Under the pieces are notes generated by a model that had not been told where the DNA came from, ran no database searches, and was given only the letters and a program-made list of their open reading frames with translations. Shown piece by piece: positions 25,863-36,044 of a stretch of 64,000 bases of DNA; the stretch's first letter is position 1; each line of letters starts with the position of its first letter. The DNA is from Akkermansia muciniphila. GTDB lineage: Bacteria; Verrucomicrobiota; Verrucomicrobiia; Opitutales; Opitutaceae. The DNA is taken from the NCBI GenBank assembly GCA_945888375.1, contig CAMCZZ010000005.1:62001-126000 (forward strand), in the 5' to 3' direction. A program made the translations under genes and the position numbers.

Positions 25863-27122
25863 ATGCCTGCCTCGCTTGTCTTCGCCAATTCTCCCGCGCT
25901 CCTCGCCAGCGAAGCGGCTACGCGCCTGCCGCCCCTCTTGGAACAGGAAATCCGCCGGATCTACGAGCTGAGCCCGCTTTACGCGAAACGCTTCCCGCTG
26001 CACCCGGATCCGCTGCACTGGAGTTGTTACCGCGAGATTCCAGCGCTTTCCAAAAAGGACATCGTGACCCACGGCCACGAGGCGTTTTTCGACGACTACC
26101 GGCTCATCCAGAAAGGTCTCGACGAGAAGCGCTACGAATATGAGTCCACCTCGGGCACCACCCAAGGGCCGATGACCGTGATCATGGAGGAGGGTTGGTG
26201 GAACGCCCAGACCGCGCGCGCCTACCGCGCCCACCCTTTGCTCGCGCCCTACGCGGACCGGCCGCACCGCAAGTGCGTGCTGGCCCCGGTCGGTTGCTCC
26301 TCGAACCTCTGTCCCTACGAGGACCATCCCTTCCCGCACCGCTATTTCGACGGTGTGGTTTATCTTAATTTGACGAGCGATCCCTTCGTGTTTCCCGAAA
26401 CCGAGTGGGACCGGATCGTGACCGAGCTGCAGGCCGTCCAGCCCGAGATCCTCGAGGGCGAGCCGATCTACCTCGCGCTTCTGGCGCGGGCGGCCCTGCG
26501 GCGGCGCGTGTCGGTGCCTTCCCTGCGCGTGGTCATCCTCACCTACGGCAAGGCCAGTCTCGTGCACAGCCGGCGCATCGCGGAGGCGTTTCCGTCCGCT
26601 GCGCAGGTCGATCTCTATGGCTCGACCGAGGCCGGCTACATTTTTGTCGGCGGCGCCTTCCAGGACGACTCACAGGTGATCGACGACAATGTCTTCGTCG
26701 AACTCGCACCCTACCGGGGCCTGGACGACGTTTTCCAGCTCTACGTCACGACCCGCGGCCGCGAGGCCATGCCGCTCCTACGTTACCACACGGGCGACGT
26801 CGTGCGGCGTCTGCCGACGGGTTATCGCGTGCTCGGGCGCGAGGGCGGGCTGCATTTCCGGGCCGACGGCTCGGTGGTTTCCCCGACCGAGATCGACGCC
26901 GCCATCCCGGCGGATTTTCGCTGCTGGCACTACAGCTTCGTGCAGTCGGGCGAGGCGCGGTGGAATTTTGAATATGTTGCGGATGAAGTCGCCCCCCCCG
27001 GGCTCGACTCCGCTCTGGCGGCCGTGTTGGGCGATGGCGCGCGCGTGGCGACTTTTCGCAAGCGTCTGATCGCGCCGGCCGCGAGCGGCAAGTTCGCCCT
27101 GCTCAAGCCGCTCGCGCGCTGA
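25863..27122 (+). CDS. ANL-superfamily adenylate-forming enzyme (PaaK/CapK-like)
   Basis: 419 aa from ATG 25863; the track start seven codons upstream is a TTG. YEYESTSGTTQGPM is the phosphate-binding P-loop of adenylate-forming enzymes; VDLYGSTEAGYIFVGG supplies the Y-G-x-TE core motif and LLRYHTGDVVRRL the TGD motif. This is the phenylacetate-CoA ligase/CapK group. The C-terminal domain is short (last ~100 residues) and ends FALLKPLAR, so the canonical C-terminal Lys loop is atypical. It may activate an aromatic or fatty acid, but no neighbouring pathway genes point to the substrate. Confidence 0.75.
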   Translation: MPASLVFANSPALLASEAATRLPPLLEQEIRRIYELSPLYAKRFPLHPDPLHWSCYREIPALSKKDIVTHGHEAFFDDYRLIQKGLDEKRYEYESTSGTTQGPMTVIMEEGWWNAQTARAYRAHPLLAPYADRPHRKCVLAPVGCSSNLCPYEDHPFPHRYFDGVVYLNLTSDPFVFPETEWDRIVTELQAVQPEILEGEPIYLALLARAALRRRVSVPSLRVVILTYGKASLVHSRRIAEAFPSAAQVDLYGSTEAGYIFVGGAFQDDSQVIDDNVFVELAPYRGLDDVFQLYVTTRGREAMPLLRYHTGDVVRRLPTGYRVLGREGGLHFRADGSVVSPTEIDAAIPADFRCWHYSFVQSGEARWNFEYVADEVAPPGLDSALAAVLGDGARVATFRKRLIAPAASGKFALLKPLAR

Positions 27123-27358
27123 GCGCCGCTGGCGGGGGGAGCTGGTGAGGACTGAACAGTCGCCGGTTCTGCTCTTTTCCCTCGCACCCGGGTGGTCATG
27201 TTGGCGACTCAGGGCGGGTCTCAGTTCACCTTATAACCATGGTTAGCTCCGGTCCTGTCCGTGCGCCGCCCTTTACAAGCGCCTGCGTGAGCCGTTACGT
27301 GCATGCACACGGTATTTTTTTCCGCGTTTCAACATCCCATTTTACCCGCTATTTCGCG

Positions 27359-28171
27359 ATGAGCCTCCTCGCCAACCTGTTTCGATCCTCGATCGGCCGC
27401 AAAATCCTCATGGCGGTCTCCGGCCTTGTCCTGACCGGTTTTGTCTTCGGCCATCTCGTGGGTAACCTCCAGATCTTCGGCCATCCCGATCAGATCAACG
27501 GCTACGCCCACTTCCTGCAGGGCCTCGGGCCGGCGCTTTGGGTGGTCCGCCTCTTTCTGCTCGGCGCGGTCGCGGTCCACGTCTGGGCGGCCGTCGCCCT
27601 CACGTTGGAAAGCCGTGCCGCCCGCGGTCCGCAGAACTACGGCGTGCACCGCTGGCTGGCCGCCGCTTGGGCTTCCCGCTACATGCGCATGAGCGGCTTG
27701 GTGGTTTTGGTCTTCATCATCTACCACATTTTGCATTTTACCGTCGGCGTGACCGATCCGGCCAACTTCAAGGCCGCCCTGCCGGAGTGGACCCTGACCG
27801 AGGACGTCCGTGAATTCGGCATCCCGCTCGCCGCCAAGGGCACCGTGGTCCACGACGTCTATAGCATGATTTTTATCGGGTTCACCTGCCCGTGGCTCGC
27901 AGGGTTCTACATCTTTGCGACCGGTCTGCTCTCGGTCCATTTGCTGCACGGGGTCGAATCGATGTTCCAGACCCTGGGTCTGCGCAACGCGAAGTGGTCT
28001 TGCTGCCTGCGCAAGTTCGTCGCCCTCCTCGCCCTCGGCTACTTCCTCGGCAACCTCGCCATCCCCGGCTCTATCCTCACGGGGCTTTTGAAACCTGCCT
28101 CCGGCACCGCCGCCGCTGAGCGTTCTGCTTGCTCGACCTGTTCGTCCTGCGAGTCCGGTCCCGCCCATTAA
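27359..28171 (+). CDS. sdhC: Succinate dehydrogenase cytochrome b subunit
   Basis: 270 aa from ATG 27359; the track's upstream extension lacks sense. This is a single fused membrane anchor with about five helices, as in Bacillus/Wolinella-type complexes. His32 (FGHLVGN), His74, His123 (IIYHILHF), His165 and His194 are candidates for two heme b ligations. It passes electrons from SdhAB to quinone. It is the first gene of sdhCAB. The C-terminus carries an odd Cys-rich tail, CSTCSSCESGPAH, with Cys at 258, 261 and 264, outside the membrane domain. Confidence 0.93.
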   Translation: MSLLANLFRSSIGRKILMAVSGLVLTGFVFGHLVGNLQIFGHPDQINGYAHFLQGLGPALWVVRLFLLGAVAVHVWAAVALTLESRAARGPQNYGVHRWLAAAWASRYMRMSGLVVLVFIIYHILHFTVGVTDPANFKAALPEWTLTEDVREFGIPLAAKGTVVHDVYSMIFIGFTCPWLAGFYIFATGLLSVHLLHGVESMFQTLGLRNAKWSCCLRKFVALLALGYFLGNLAIPGSILTGLLKPASGTAAAERSACSTCSSCESGPAH

Positions 28172-28215
28172 GCGCCGCGTAATCCAGCCCTTTCAAACCC
28201 AACCTTTTTTCGGAC

Positions 28216-30201
<1,986 letters not shown>

Positions 30202-30212
30202 TTTCCTAGCAG

Positions 30213-30300
30213 CGAGTAGCGGGTAGTGAGTAGCGAGCATCTCGCGAATCACCACCAGCCTCCCCGCTCCGTTTCAGATCTACTCGCTACCCGCTACTCA
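30213..30300. repeat. Palindromic intergenic repeat, family A, copy 1 (sdhA/sdhB)
   Basis: CGAGTAGCGGGTAGTGAGTAG (30213-30233) and its near-perfect inverse CTACTCGCTACCCGCTACTCA (30280-30300) pair at 19 of 21 positions around a 46-nt spacer. The block fills most of the gap between sdhA and sdhB. A second copy lies between araB and araA, and both share GAGTAGCGAGCAT after the left arm. Confidence 0.9.
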
Positions 30301-30327
30301 CCACCCGCAACTTTTATCCTCTCCGCC

Positions 30328-31149
30328 ATGGTCGCCACCGCTCACTCCGCCCCCTCCTCCACGCCGATCAGCATTACCCTTCGCGTCTGGCGCCAGGCCG
30401 GCCCGAACCAGTCCGGCAAGTTCGTCGAGTATCCCGCCAAGAACCTCAACCCGAACATGTCCTTCCTGGAGATGCTCGACGTGGTGAACGACGGGCTCGA
30501 GGCCAAGGGCGAGGAACCCATCGCCTTCGCCCATGACTGCCGCGAGGGCATCTGCGGCACCTGCTCGCTGGTCATCAACGGCAAACCCCACGGTCCCCAC
30601 CGCGGTATCGCCAGCTGCCAGACCTACATGCGCTCGTTCAACGATGGCGATGTCATCGTGGTCGAGCCCTACCGTGCCAAACCTTTCCCGGTCATCCGCG
30701 ATCTCATCACCGACCGCTCCGCCTTTGATGCCATTCAGCAGGCCGGCGGCTTCATTACCGTCCGCCCCGGCTCCGCGCCTGATGCCAACGCCATCCCCGT
30801 GCCGAAGGACAACGCCGACCTCGCCATGGACGCCGCCCAGTGCATCGGCTGCGGCGCCTGCGTGGCGGCCTGCAAAAACGCCTCCGCCATGCTTTTCGTC
30901 TCGGCCAAGGTCGGCCACCTCGGCCTTCTCCCCCAAGGCCAGGCCGAGCGCGATTCCCGCGTGCTCAACATGGTCGCCAAGATGGACGAGCTCGGCTTCG
31001 GCAACTGCACCAACCAATACGAGTGCTCCGCCGCCTGCCCCAAGTTGATCAGCCACGATTTTATCGCCCGCATGAACCGCGACTACCTCGGCGCCACCTT
31101 CCGCCAGGCCTTTAAGCCCAAGAGCAACGCTGCCGGCGGCGGCGCCTGA
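30328..31149 (+). CDS. sdhB: Succinate dehydrogenase iron-sulfur subunit
   Basis: 273 aa from ATG 30328, with the start chosen where homology begins; the track ORF starts within the repeat. It carries electrons from FAD to the membrane anchor. Cysteine clusters are intact: CREGICGTC plus a later ASC for [2Fe-2S], [13 protein letters not shown] for [4Fe-4S], and [13 protein letters not shown] for the [3Fe-4S] centre. The first cluster is in the N-terminal plant-ferredoxin fold and the others in the C-terminal helical domain. It completes sdhCAB. Confidence 0.96.
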   Translation: MVATAHSAPSSTPISITLRVWRQAGPNQSGKFVEYPAKNLNPNMSFLEMLDVVNDGLEAKGEEPIAFAHDCREGICGTCSLVINGKPHGPHRGIASCQTYMRSFNDGDVIVVEPYRAKPFPVIRDLITDRSAFDAIQQAGGFITVRPGSAPDANAIPVPKDNADLAMDAAQCIGCGACVAACKNASAMLFVSAKVGHLGLLPQGQAERDSRVLNMVAKMDELGFGNCTNQYECSAACPKLISHDFIARMNRDYLGATFRQAFKPKSNAAGGGA

Positions 31150-31483
31150 GCTTGGGATCCTAGCGGTGCCCGGTTCGCGTCGAGGCGACTTGGCGGCGCC
31201 TTTCGGTGGGGCCCTCGGCTTGAAATACCCTCCTAGTATTGTGCGCCCTGCGGGCTCACCCTCCAGTTATGGCACCCGGCTGCGCCCTCTCCGCTTCGCT
31301 CCGGCTGCGCCGAAATCTGCTCGCTCCTCCGCTCCGCTGCTCTGCCGTCCAACTGAATGCCCCCGGCTGAGCCCCGTTCTTTTTTTTAAAACGGTTAAGC
31401 CCTTAACTGAGAGAGTTTAAGGCCTACCGCTGGTCGTGATCGGCTGGGAGCTGTCTCGTCCCGCCTTGGTCTGGCTTGCGGGC
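31150..31483. other. Non-coding stretch downstream of sdhB
   Basis: 334 bp with no credible gene. Between 31230 and 31370 it is a low-complexity run rich in CTCCGC/GCTCC/CGGCTGCG words, and around 31380 there is a run of eight T followed by GGTTAAG-CCC-TTAACT, a small hairpin that might help end sdhB transcription. The track ORF 31166-31420 has the composition of random frame in this run and is rejected. Confidence 0.5.
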
Positions 31484-31843
31484 CTAGAACCGCGAAATAG
31501 CGCGAGCACTTTCCAGCACCACCCAGCCTAAGCCGCCGGCCGCAGCTAGGGAGAGCACGCGTTTGATGAGTTTCAGGCGTCGCAGACGGCGGTCAAAACG
31601 GTCCGGCTGACGGCGGTCGCAGCAACCGCTGGCGTCCACAAAGCTGACGAATTGGGCGTTGCGTATCGCCGTGCGCTGGATGCGTGCGTTGTCCACCCGG
31701 CCCATACGGACCGCGGGACGGCGCAATAGATTTTGGAGGAGTCGCAACACAGCGAGAAGTAGCCGAGCAAAGAGTGAAATTTGTATGGTCTTCGCAAGGG
31801 GCAATCGGCCACTTTTCGCCTTTTTCCAACGCTCTCCGTCCAT
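31484..31843 (-). CDS. Possible small basic membrane protein
   Basis: An open frame of 119 aa, divergent from lysA with a 14-bp gap. It has a hydrophobic stretch near the start (ISLFARLLLAVLRLLQNLL, about 22-40) and one near the end (VLSLAAAGGLGWVVLESARAI), with a very basic middle. An internal ATG at 31705 would give a 73-aa version with only the second helix. I recognise no family. It could be real or a chance frame in GC-rich DNA. Confidence 0.3.
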   Translation of the reverse strand: MDGERWKKAKSGRLPLAKTIQISLFARLLLAVLRLLQNLLRRPAVRMGRVDNARIQRTAIRNAQFVSFVDASGCCDRRQPDRFDRRLRRLKLIKRVLSLAAAGGLGWVVLESARAISRF

Positions 31844-31857
31844 TCAGTTCATCCGCC

Positions 31858-33165
31858 ATGCACCACTTCCGCCACGTCGGCCAGAATCTCCACTGTGAAA
31901 ACGTCGATCTCGCCGAGATCGCCCGCCTCTACGGCACCCCGACTTACGTCTACAGCACCGCCACCATGGCGGATAATTATACCCGTCTCGCCGGTGGCCT
32001 GCGAGGGCTTGATCTCCAGATTTGCTACGCGATGAAGGCGAACTCCTCCCTCGCCATCCTCCGCCACTTCGCCAATCTCGGGGCGGGTTTTGACTTGGTG
32101 AGCGGCGGCGAAATCCGTCGCGTCCTGGCCGCCGGTGGCGACATCAAGCGCTCCGTTTTTGCCGGCGTGGGCAAGACCGAGGCCGAGATCGAGTTGGCCC
32201 TGAAGAACGGGATTTTCGCCTTCCATGTCGAGAGCGAGCCCGAGATCGCCCGCATCAACCACGTCGCCGGAAAGCTGGGCGTAAAGGCCCCCATCGCCAT
32301 CCGCATCAACCCCGACGTCGATGCCCACACCCACGCCAAGATCACTACCGGCAAGTCGGACAACAAGTTTGGCATCCCGCTGGCCCACGCCGCCGCCGCC
32401 TACGAGACCGCCGCGCGTTTCCCCCATATCCAGATCAAGGGTGCGCAGATGCATATCGGCTCCCAGCTCACCAGCCTCGCGCCCTTCGTGGAGGCGGTGA
32501 AGAAGGTCGCCCCCTTCGTGCAGGAGTTGAAGGCGAAGTATGGCATCACCTACTGGTCCATCGGCGGCGGTATCGGCATCATCTACAAGGACGCCCTCGC
32601 CAGCGGCGACCCCGCCTGGTGGAGCGCCCAATCGCCCGAGACCCGCCCACTCACCCCCGAGGCCTACGGCGAGGCCCTGACGCCGCTGCTCGCGCCCCTC
32701 GGTCTGAAAATCCTCCTCGAGCCCGGCCGCTACCTCGTGGGTAACGCCGGCGTGCTGCTCTCCCGCGTCGAGTTTCTGAAGCGCGGCAAAGGGAAGAATT
32801 TCCTCATCGTCGATGCCGCCATGAACGACCTCGTGCGGCCCGCCATGTATGACAGTTACCACGAGATCGTCCCGCTGCGCCGCGATTCCGGCCGGCCGGC
32901 ACTCACCGCCGACGTAGTGGGCCCGGTCTGCGAGAGCGGCGACTGTTTCGCCAAGGACCGCACGCTCCAGGAGGTCGGCGAGGGCGAATTTATCGCCCTT
33001 CTCAGCGCCGGCGCCTACGGCTACACCATGGCCAGCCGCTATAACACCCGCAGCCTCGCCGCCGAAGTGTTGGTTCAAGGTGCCGCCAGCGACCTGATCA
33101 ACGCCCGCGAAACCTTCGAGCAGCAGATCCAGAACGAGACGGTGCCGATGTTTTTGACCAAGTAA
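31858..33165 (+). CDS. lysA: Diaminopimelate decarboxylase
   Basis: 435 aa from ATG 31858; the track ORF begins far upstream. It decarboxylates meso-diaminopimelate to L-lysine with PLP. CYAMKANSS holds the PLP lysine (Lys60); MHIGSQL, WSIGGGIGI (phosphate loop), LEPGRYLVGNAGVLL, and VGPVCESGDCFAKDR (Cys of the partner subunit and its surroundings) are all in place, and GAYGYTMASRYNTR follows. The fold is an alanine-racemase-type barrel plus a beta domain. It is followed by a long palindromic repeat and gpsA. Confidence 0.96.
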   Translation: MHHFRHVGQNLHCENVDLAEIARLYGTPTYVYSTATMADNYTRLAGGLRGLDLQICYAMKANSSLAILRHFANLGAGFDLVSGGEIRRVLAAGGDIKRSVFAGVGKTEAEIELALKNGIFAFHVESEPEIARINHVAGKLGVKAPIAIRINPDVDAHTHAKITTGKSDNKFGIPLAHAAAAYETAARFPHIQIKGAQMHIGSQLTSLAPFVEAVKKVAPFVQELKAKYGITYWSIGGGIGIIYKDALASGDPAWWSAQSPETRPLTPEAYGEALTPLLAPLGLKILLEPGRYLVGNAGVLLSRVEFLKRGKGKNFLIVDAAMNDLVRPAMYDSYHEIVPLRRDSGRPALTADVVGPVCESGDCFAKDRTLQEVGEGEFIALLSAGAYGYTMASRYNTRSLAAEVLVQGAASDLINARETFEQQIQNETVPMFLTK

Positions 33166-33184
33166 GGCGACGTCGGAAAAGAGC

Positions 33185-33255
33185 GCCCACGAGACACACG
33201 AAAAGACACGAAAGCCGGAGTTTCGCTTTCGTGTCCTTTCGTGTGTTTCGTGGGC
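33185..33255. repeat. Palindromic intergenic repeat, family B, copy 1 (lysA/gpsA)
   Basis: Arms of 30 nt, GCCCACGAGACACACGAAAA... (33185-33214) and its inverse ending GTGTTTCGTGGGC (33226-33255), match at 28 of 30 positions around an 11-nt loop. The RNA would be a very stable hairpin. A second copy lies between leuC and leuD. A related TTCCGTGTTTTCCGTG string follows at about 33285-33300. Confidence 0.93.
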
Positions 33256-33332
33256 CCCTCCTTTTCTGCGACCCCCGGTGTTTCTTCCGTGTTTTCCGTG
33301 CGTTTGGCGGGCAATCTCTGCACTTCTAAACC

Positions 33333-34334
33333 ATGAACATCGTCGTCGTCGGCGCCGGAGCCTGGGGCACGGCCTTTGCCCTCCATCTTTCCCGGCTCGG
33401 CCACACCCTCACGCTGGTCCCGCGGCGTTTTGAACAAGCGCTCGCGCTGGCTTCCACCCGGGAAAACCCGGACTACCTGCCGGGGCACCGCCTGCCGCAG
33501 TCCATCCAGATCGCCCATGAGCTTGCCCCGGTGCTGATGGAGGCCGAGTTGGTCTTGCTCGCCTGTCCCTCCCAGGCCTTGCGGGAAACCGGTGCGCGGG
33601 TCGCCGCCGGGCTCGGCTTGGCTACCCAGCTCAAACTCGTGCTGTCGCTCGCCAAGGGGCTCGAACTAGACACACACCTGCGCCCGACCGAGGTCCTGGC
33701 CACCGTTTTGCCGGGTATCGCCGTCGGTTGCCTGACTGGTCCGACCAATGCAGCGGAGGTCGCGGCGGGCAAACCCGCCGCCATGGTCCTCGCCGCGACC
33801 GGCGCCGATGCGGCCCTGCTCGCCGCCGTGCAGATTGCGCTCAGCGGACCCACCCTGCGGGTGTATCGCAGCGACGACGTCGCCGGGGTCGAGTTTGGCG
33901 GGTGCCTGAAGAACGTCTACGCCATCGCCGCCGGGTGTTGTGACGGTCTGCGGCTGGGCGACAACGCCAAGGCCGCCCTGCTCACCCGCGCTTTGGCCGA
34001 GATGGTCCGGGTGGGCGTGGCACTCGGCGCGAGGGCCGAAACTTTTTATGGCCTGGGCGGCTTTGGCGACCTTGTGGCGACGTGCACCGGAGTATGGTCG
34101 CGCAACCGCACGTTTGGCCAGCGGCTGGGTGAGGGACGGACTGCCGCCGATCTCATCGCGCAGAGCAAGGGCGTGGTCGAGGGCCACCGCACCACCGAGA
34201 GTTTTTATGGCTTGTGCATGGCGCGGTCTATCGATGCGCCGATCCTGGCGGAGATCCATGCCATCCTTTACGCCGCCAAGCCGCCTGCCGAGGCCCTCGC
34301 CGCGCTCATGGGTCGCGGGCTGAAGCGCGAGTAA
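33333..34334 (+). CDS. gpsA: Glycerol-3-phosphate dehydrogenase [NAD(P)+]
   Basis: 333 aa; reduces dihydroxyacetone phosphate to sn-glycerol-3-phosphate for phospholipids. Rossmann motif GAGAWGTA at 7-14, then SLAKGLE, CLTGPTNAAEVAAGKPAA, FGGCLKNVYAIAAG (with the catalytic Lys) and GLGGFGDLVATCTGVWSRNR, the GpsA signature, are all present. It starts about 78 nt after the palindromic repeat and converges with the DUF3592 gene. Confidence 0.96.
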   Translation: MNIVVVGAGAWGTAFALHLSRLGHTLTLVPRRFEQALALASTRENPDYLPGHRLPQSIQIAHELAPVLMEAELVLLACPSQALRETGARVAAGLGLATQLKLVLSLAKGLELDTHLRPTEVLATVLPGIAVGCLTGPTNAAEVAAGKPAAMVLAATGADAALLAAVQIALSGPTLRVYRSDDVAGVEFGGCLKNVYAIAAGCCDGLRLGDNAKAALLTRALAEMVRVGVALGARAETFYGLGGFGDLVATCTGVWSRNRTFGQRLGEGRTAADLIAQSKGVVEGHRTTESFYGLCMARSIDAPILAEIHAILYAAKPPAEALAALMGRGLKRE

Positions 34335-34369
34335 GCGGCCTGCGACGCAGACGCCGGGGCCAGAGCTGC

Positions 34370-35995
34370 TCAAGGGCCCCCGCGCAAACGGGTTTTCCAA
34401 CTCCTGGGCCCACCCGCTATGGCAGGGGATTCCAGAGTCACGGGCACACCGCCGGGGGCGATGACGAGCGGAGTCGTCACCAAGGGCACGCCAGCGGCAT
34501 CGAGCACCTCCAGCCGCCACTCCACGGTCATCAGGTTGCCCTTGGTCGTCCATGGTTCGGAGGGTAGGGTCACCTCGAAATCGACATCCGTCCCCGGCGC
34601 GAGCTCTGGCAAGGACCGGGCCCAGACTACCTCGGCTTCGCGGGAGTCACGGATTTCTCGAAACCAGCCGAGCCTCAGGGTAAGTGCGCCCGGCTGGGCA
34701 ACGGCCTCGCGGATGATGTTGCCCACCAAAGTTTCCCCGGGGGCCAGAGCACCGGGCGCCAGCAGGCTGATGCCGCCGCCAGTCTGCACCGCCAAGGCAG
34801 GGTTGGCGGGGCTGGGCTGGATTCGTTCCGGGCCTCGCACCGGCAGGGGAAACTGCTCCGTCACCACCAGCCCCCAGCGGTGCGTGCATCTGGCCACCAG
34901 TTCCCAGACTATGCTGCGGTGCTTGCCCGTCAGCGTCGGCAGGACGTGCTCCAGGGGCAGCGTAAACTCGCTCCGGCCCTCCACTAGGGCGGACGGGTCG
35001 TTCAAATCCAGTAAAGCGGTCTGGTGGAAACGGGGCCGGGCGGTTTGTTTTTCCCCGCCGTAGCCCCACGTAGCCTCCTCTCGGGCCTCCAGTTGCAGTT
35101 GCAGGCGCTTAAAGACCATGCGTTTAAAATTCCAGCGGAAGGGCACGTTCGCTCCGAGCCGCAGGAGAGAGGGATCGAGCCGGAGTTCCATCCGGGGTAA
35201 GAAAGCTGCGTAGATGGCGTTAAAGGCCAAAAGTAAAAGCACCAGCCCGATGAGCGCGAAAGGAACGAGCTGGAGGAGAAAAAAGAGGGAAAACCAGTCG
35301 AACCCACCGTGGAAACCGCGCAGTTGGTAGCCGACCGCGGTATTCCAGACCAAGGCGAAAAGCCCCATTACGACAGCCCCGACAGGGCGGCCACCGGACG
35401 GCTTGATCTCCGCTTCACCTCCGGCTGGGGCGGCCGGGGCAGGGTTGGGGGCATCTAGACTTTCGTTCCGGGCTTGGCGGTGCGCGCGGATAGCCGACCA
35501 GATGACGCCGCCGCCGGCGGCGGGGAAAACCAGCCCGAACAACGCGCCCAACCAGATGCCCGAGGGCAGGCGGCGTTGGAGCACGGCTTGCTCGGGATGA
35601 TCGGGATCAACCCAGCAGGATTTCCGCGCCCCGGGGGGGTGCGCCTTGACCACGTCGTGCATGGCGCCGACCCCGACGTTGGTGTGGCCGGTGCCGAAAT
35701 CGTAGCTATCCCCCGTGTAGGAGCGGCCCTGGTAGGTATAGCGGTAGCGAATCTCGACCTGGAAGGTGGAGCCGTCGGAGTCGCGGCTTTCGTCGAGCTT
35801 GCTGGAGACGATCTCGCACGGCACCGACTCCCAGTGCCGGCTCTCGGCCACGAGCAAAACCGGACGGAGGGCGAGGGCCCAGCCCGCCGCCAAACCGAAG
35901 GCGATGAACAGGAGGCCGAAGGGAACGAGGTAACCGAGCCCCATGCTCGGTTTGGCGGCGCGAGTCGCGAGCGGGGATTCGGTGGACTTCCTCAC
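34370..35995 (-). CDS. DUF3592-type membrane protein
   Basis: 541 aa. It has an N-terminal helix (GLGYLVPFGLLFIAFGLAAGWALAL), then a beta domain in which HWESVPCEIVSSKL...YRYTYQGRSYTGD and YDFG are typical of DUF3592, then a second helix (IWLGALFGLVFPAAGGGVIW), and another helical pair near 210-270 before a large beta-rich domain. It may start at the internal Met18. The function of the family is unknown; members are usually envelope proteins. It is on the same strand as the ActP/DUF485 pair, 49 nt downstream. Confidence 0.7.
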   Translation of the reverse strand: MRKSTESPLATRAAKPSMGLGYLVPFGLLFIAFGLAAGWALALRPVLLVAESRHWESVPCEIVSSKLDESRDSDGSTFQVEIRYRYTYQGRSYTGDSYDFGTGHTNVGVGAMHDVVKAHPPGARKSCWVDPDHPEQAVLQRRLPSGIWLGALFGLVFPAAGGGVIWSAIRAHRQARNESLDAPNPAPAAPAGGEAEIKPSGGRPVGAVVMGLFALVWNTAVGYQLRGFHGGFDWFSLFFLLQLVPFALIGLVLLLLAFNAIYAAFLPRMELRLDPSLLRLGANVPFRWNFKRMVFKRLQLQLEAREEATWGYGGEKQTARPRFHQTALLDLNDPSALVEGRSEFTLPLEHVLPTLTGKHRSIVWELVARCTHRWGLVVTEQFPLPVRGPERIQPSPANPALAVQTGGGISLLAPGALAPGETLVGNIIREAVAQPGALTLRLGWFREIRDSREAEVVWARSLPELAPGTDVDFEVTLPSEPWTTKGNLMTVEWRLEVLDAAGVPLVTTPLVIAPGGVPVTLESPAIAGGPRSWKTRLRGGP

Positions 35996-36044
35996 GCGCT
36001 CAGCAAAGAAGCGCGTGGGCGCGTTGGCAATCCGCCGGCGGCAA

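Noticed and set aside
30202-30327. CRISPR-like reading of the repeated intergenic words
   Set aside because: The units form a single inverted pair with no regular spacers; no cas genes exist in the window.
31166-31420. 84-aa ORF downstream of sdhB
   Set aside because: Reads through a low-complexity CTCCGC run; Pro/Ser/Arg-rich with no features.
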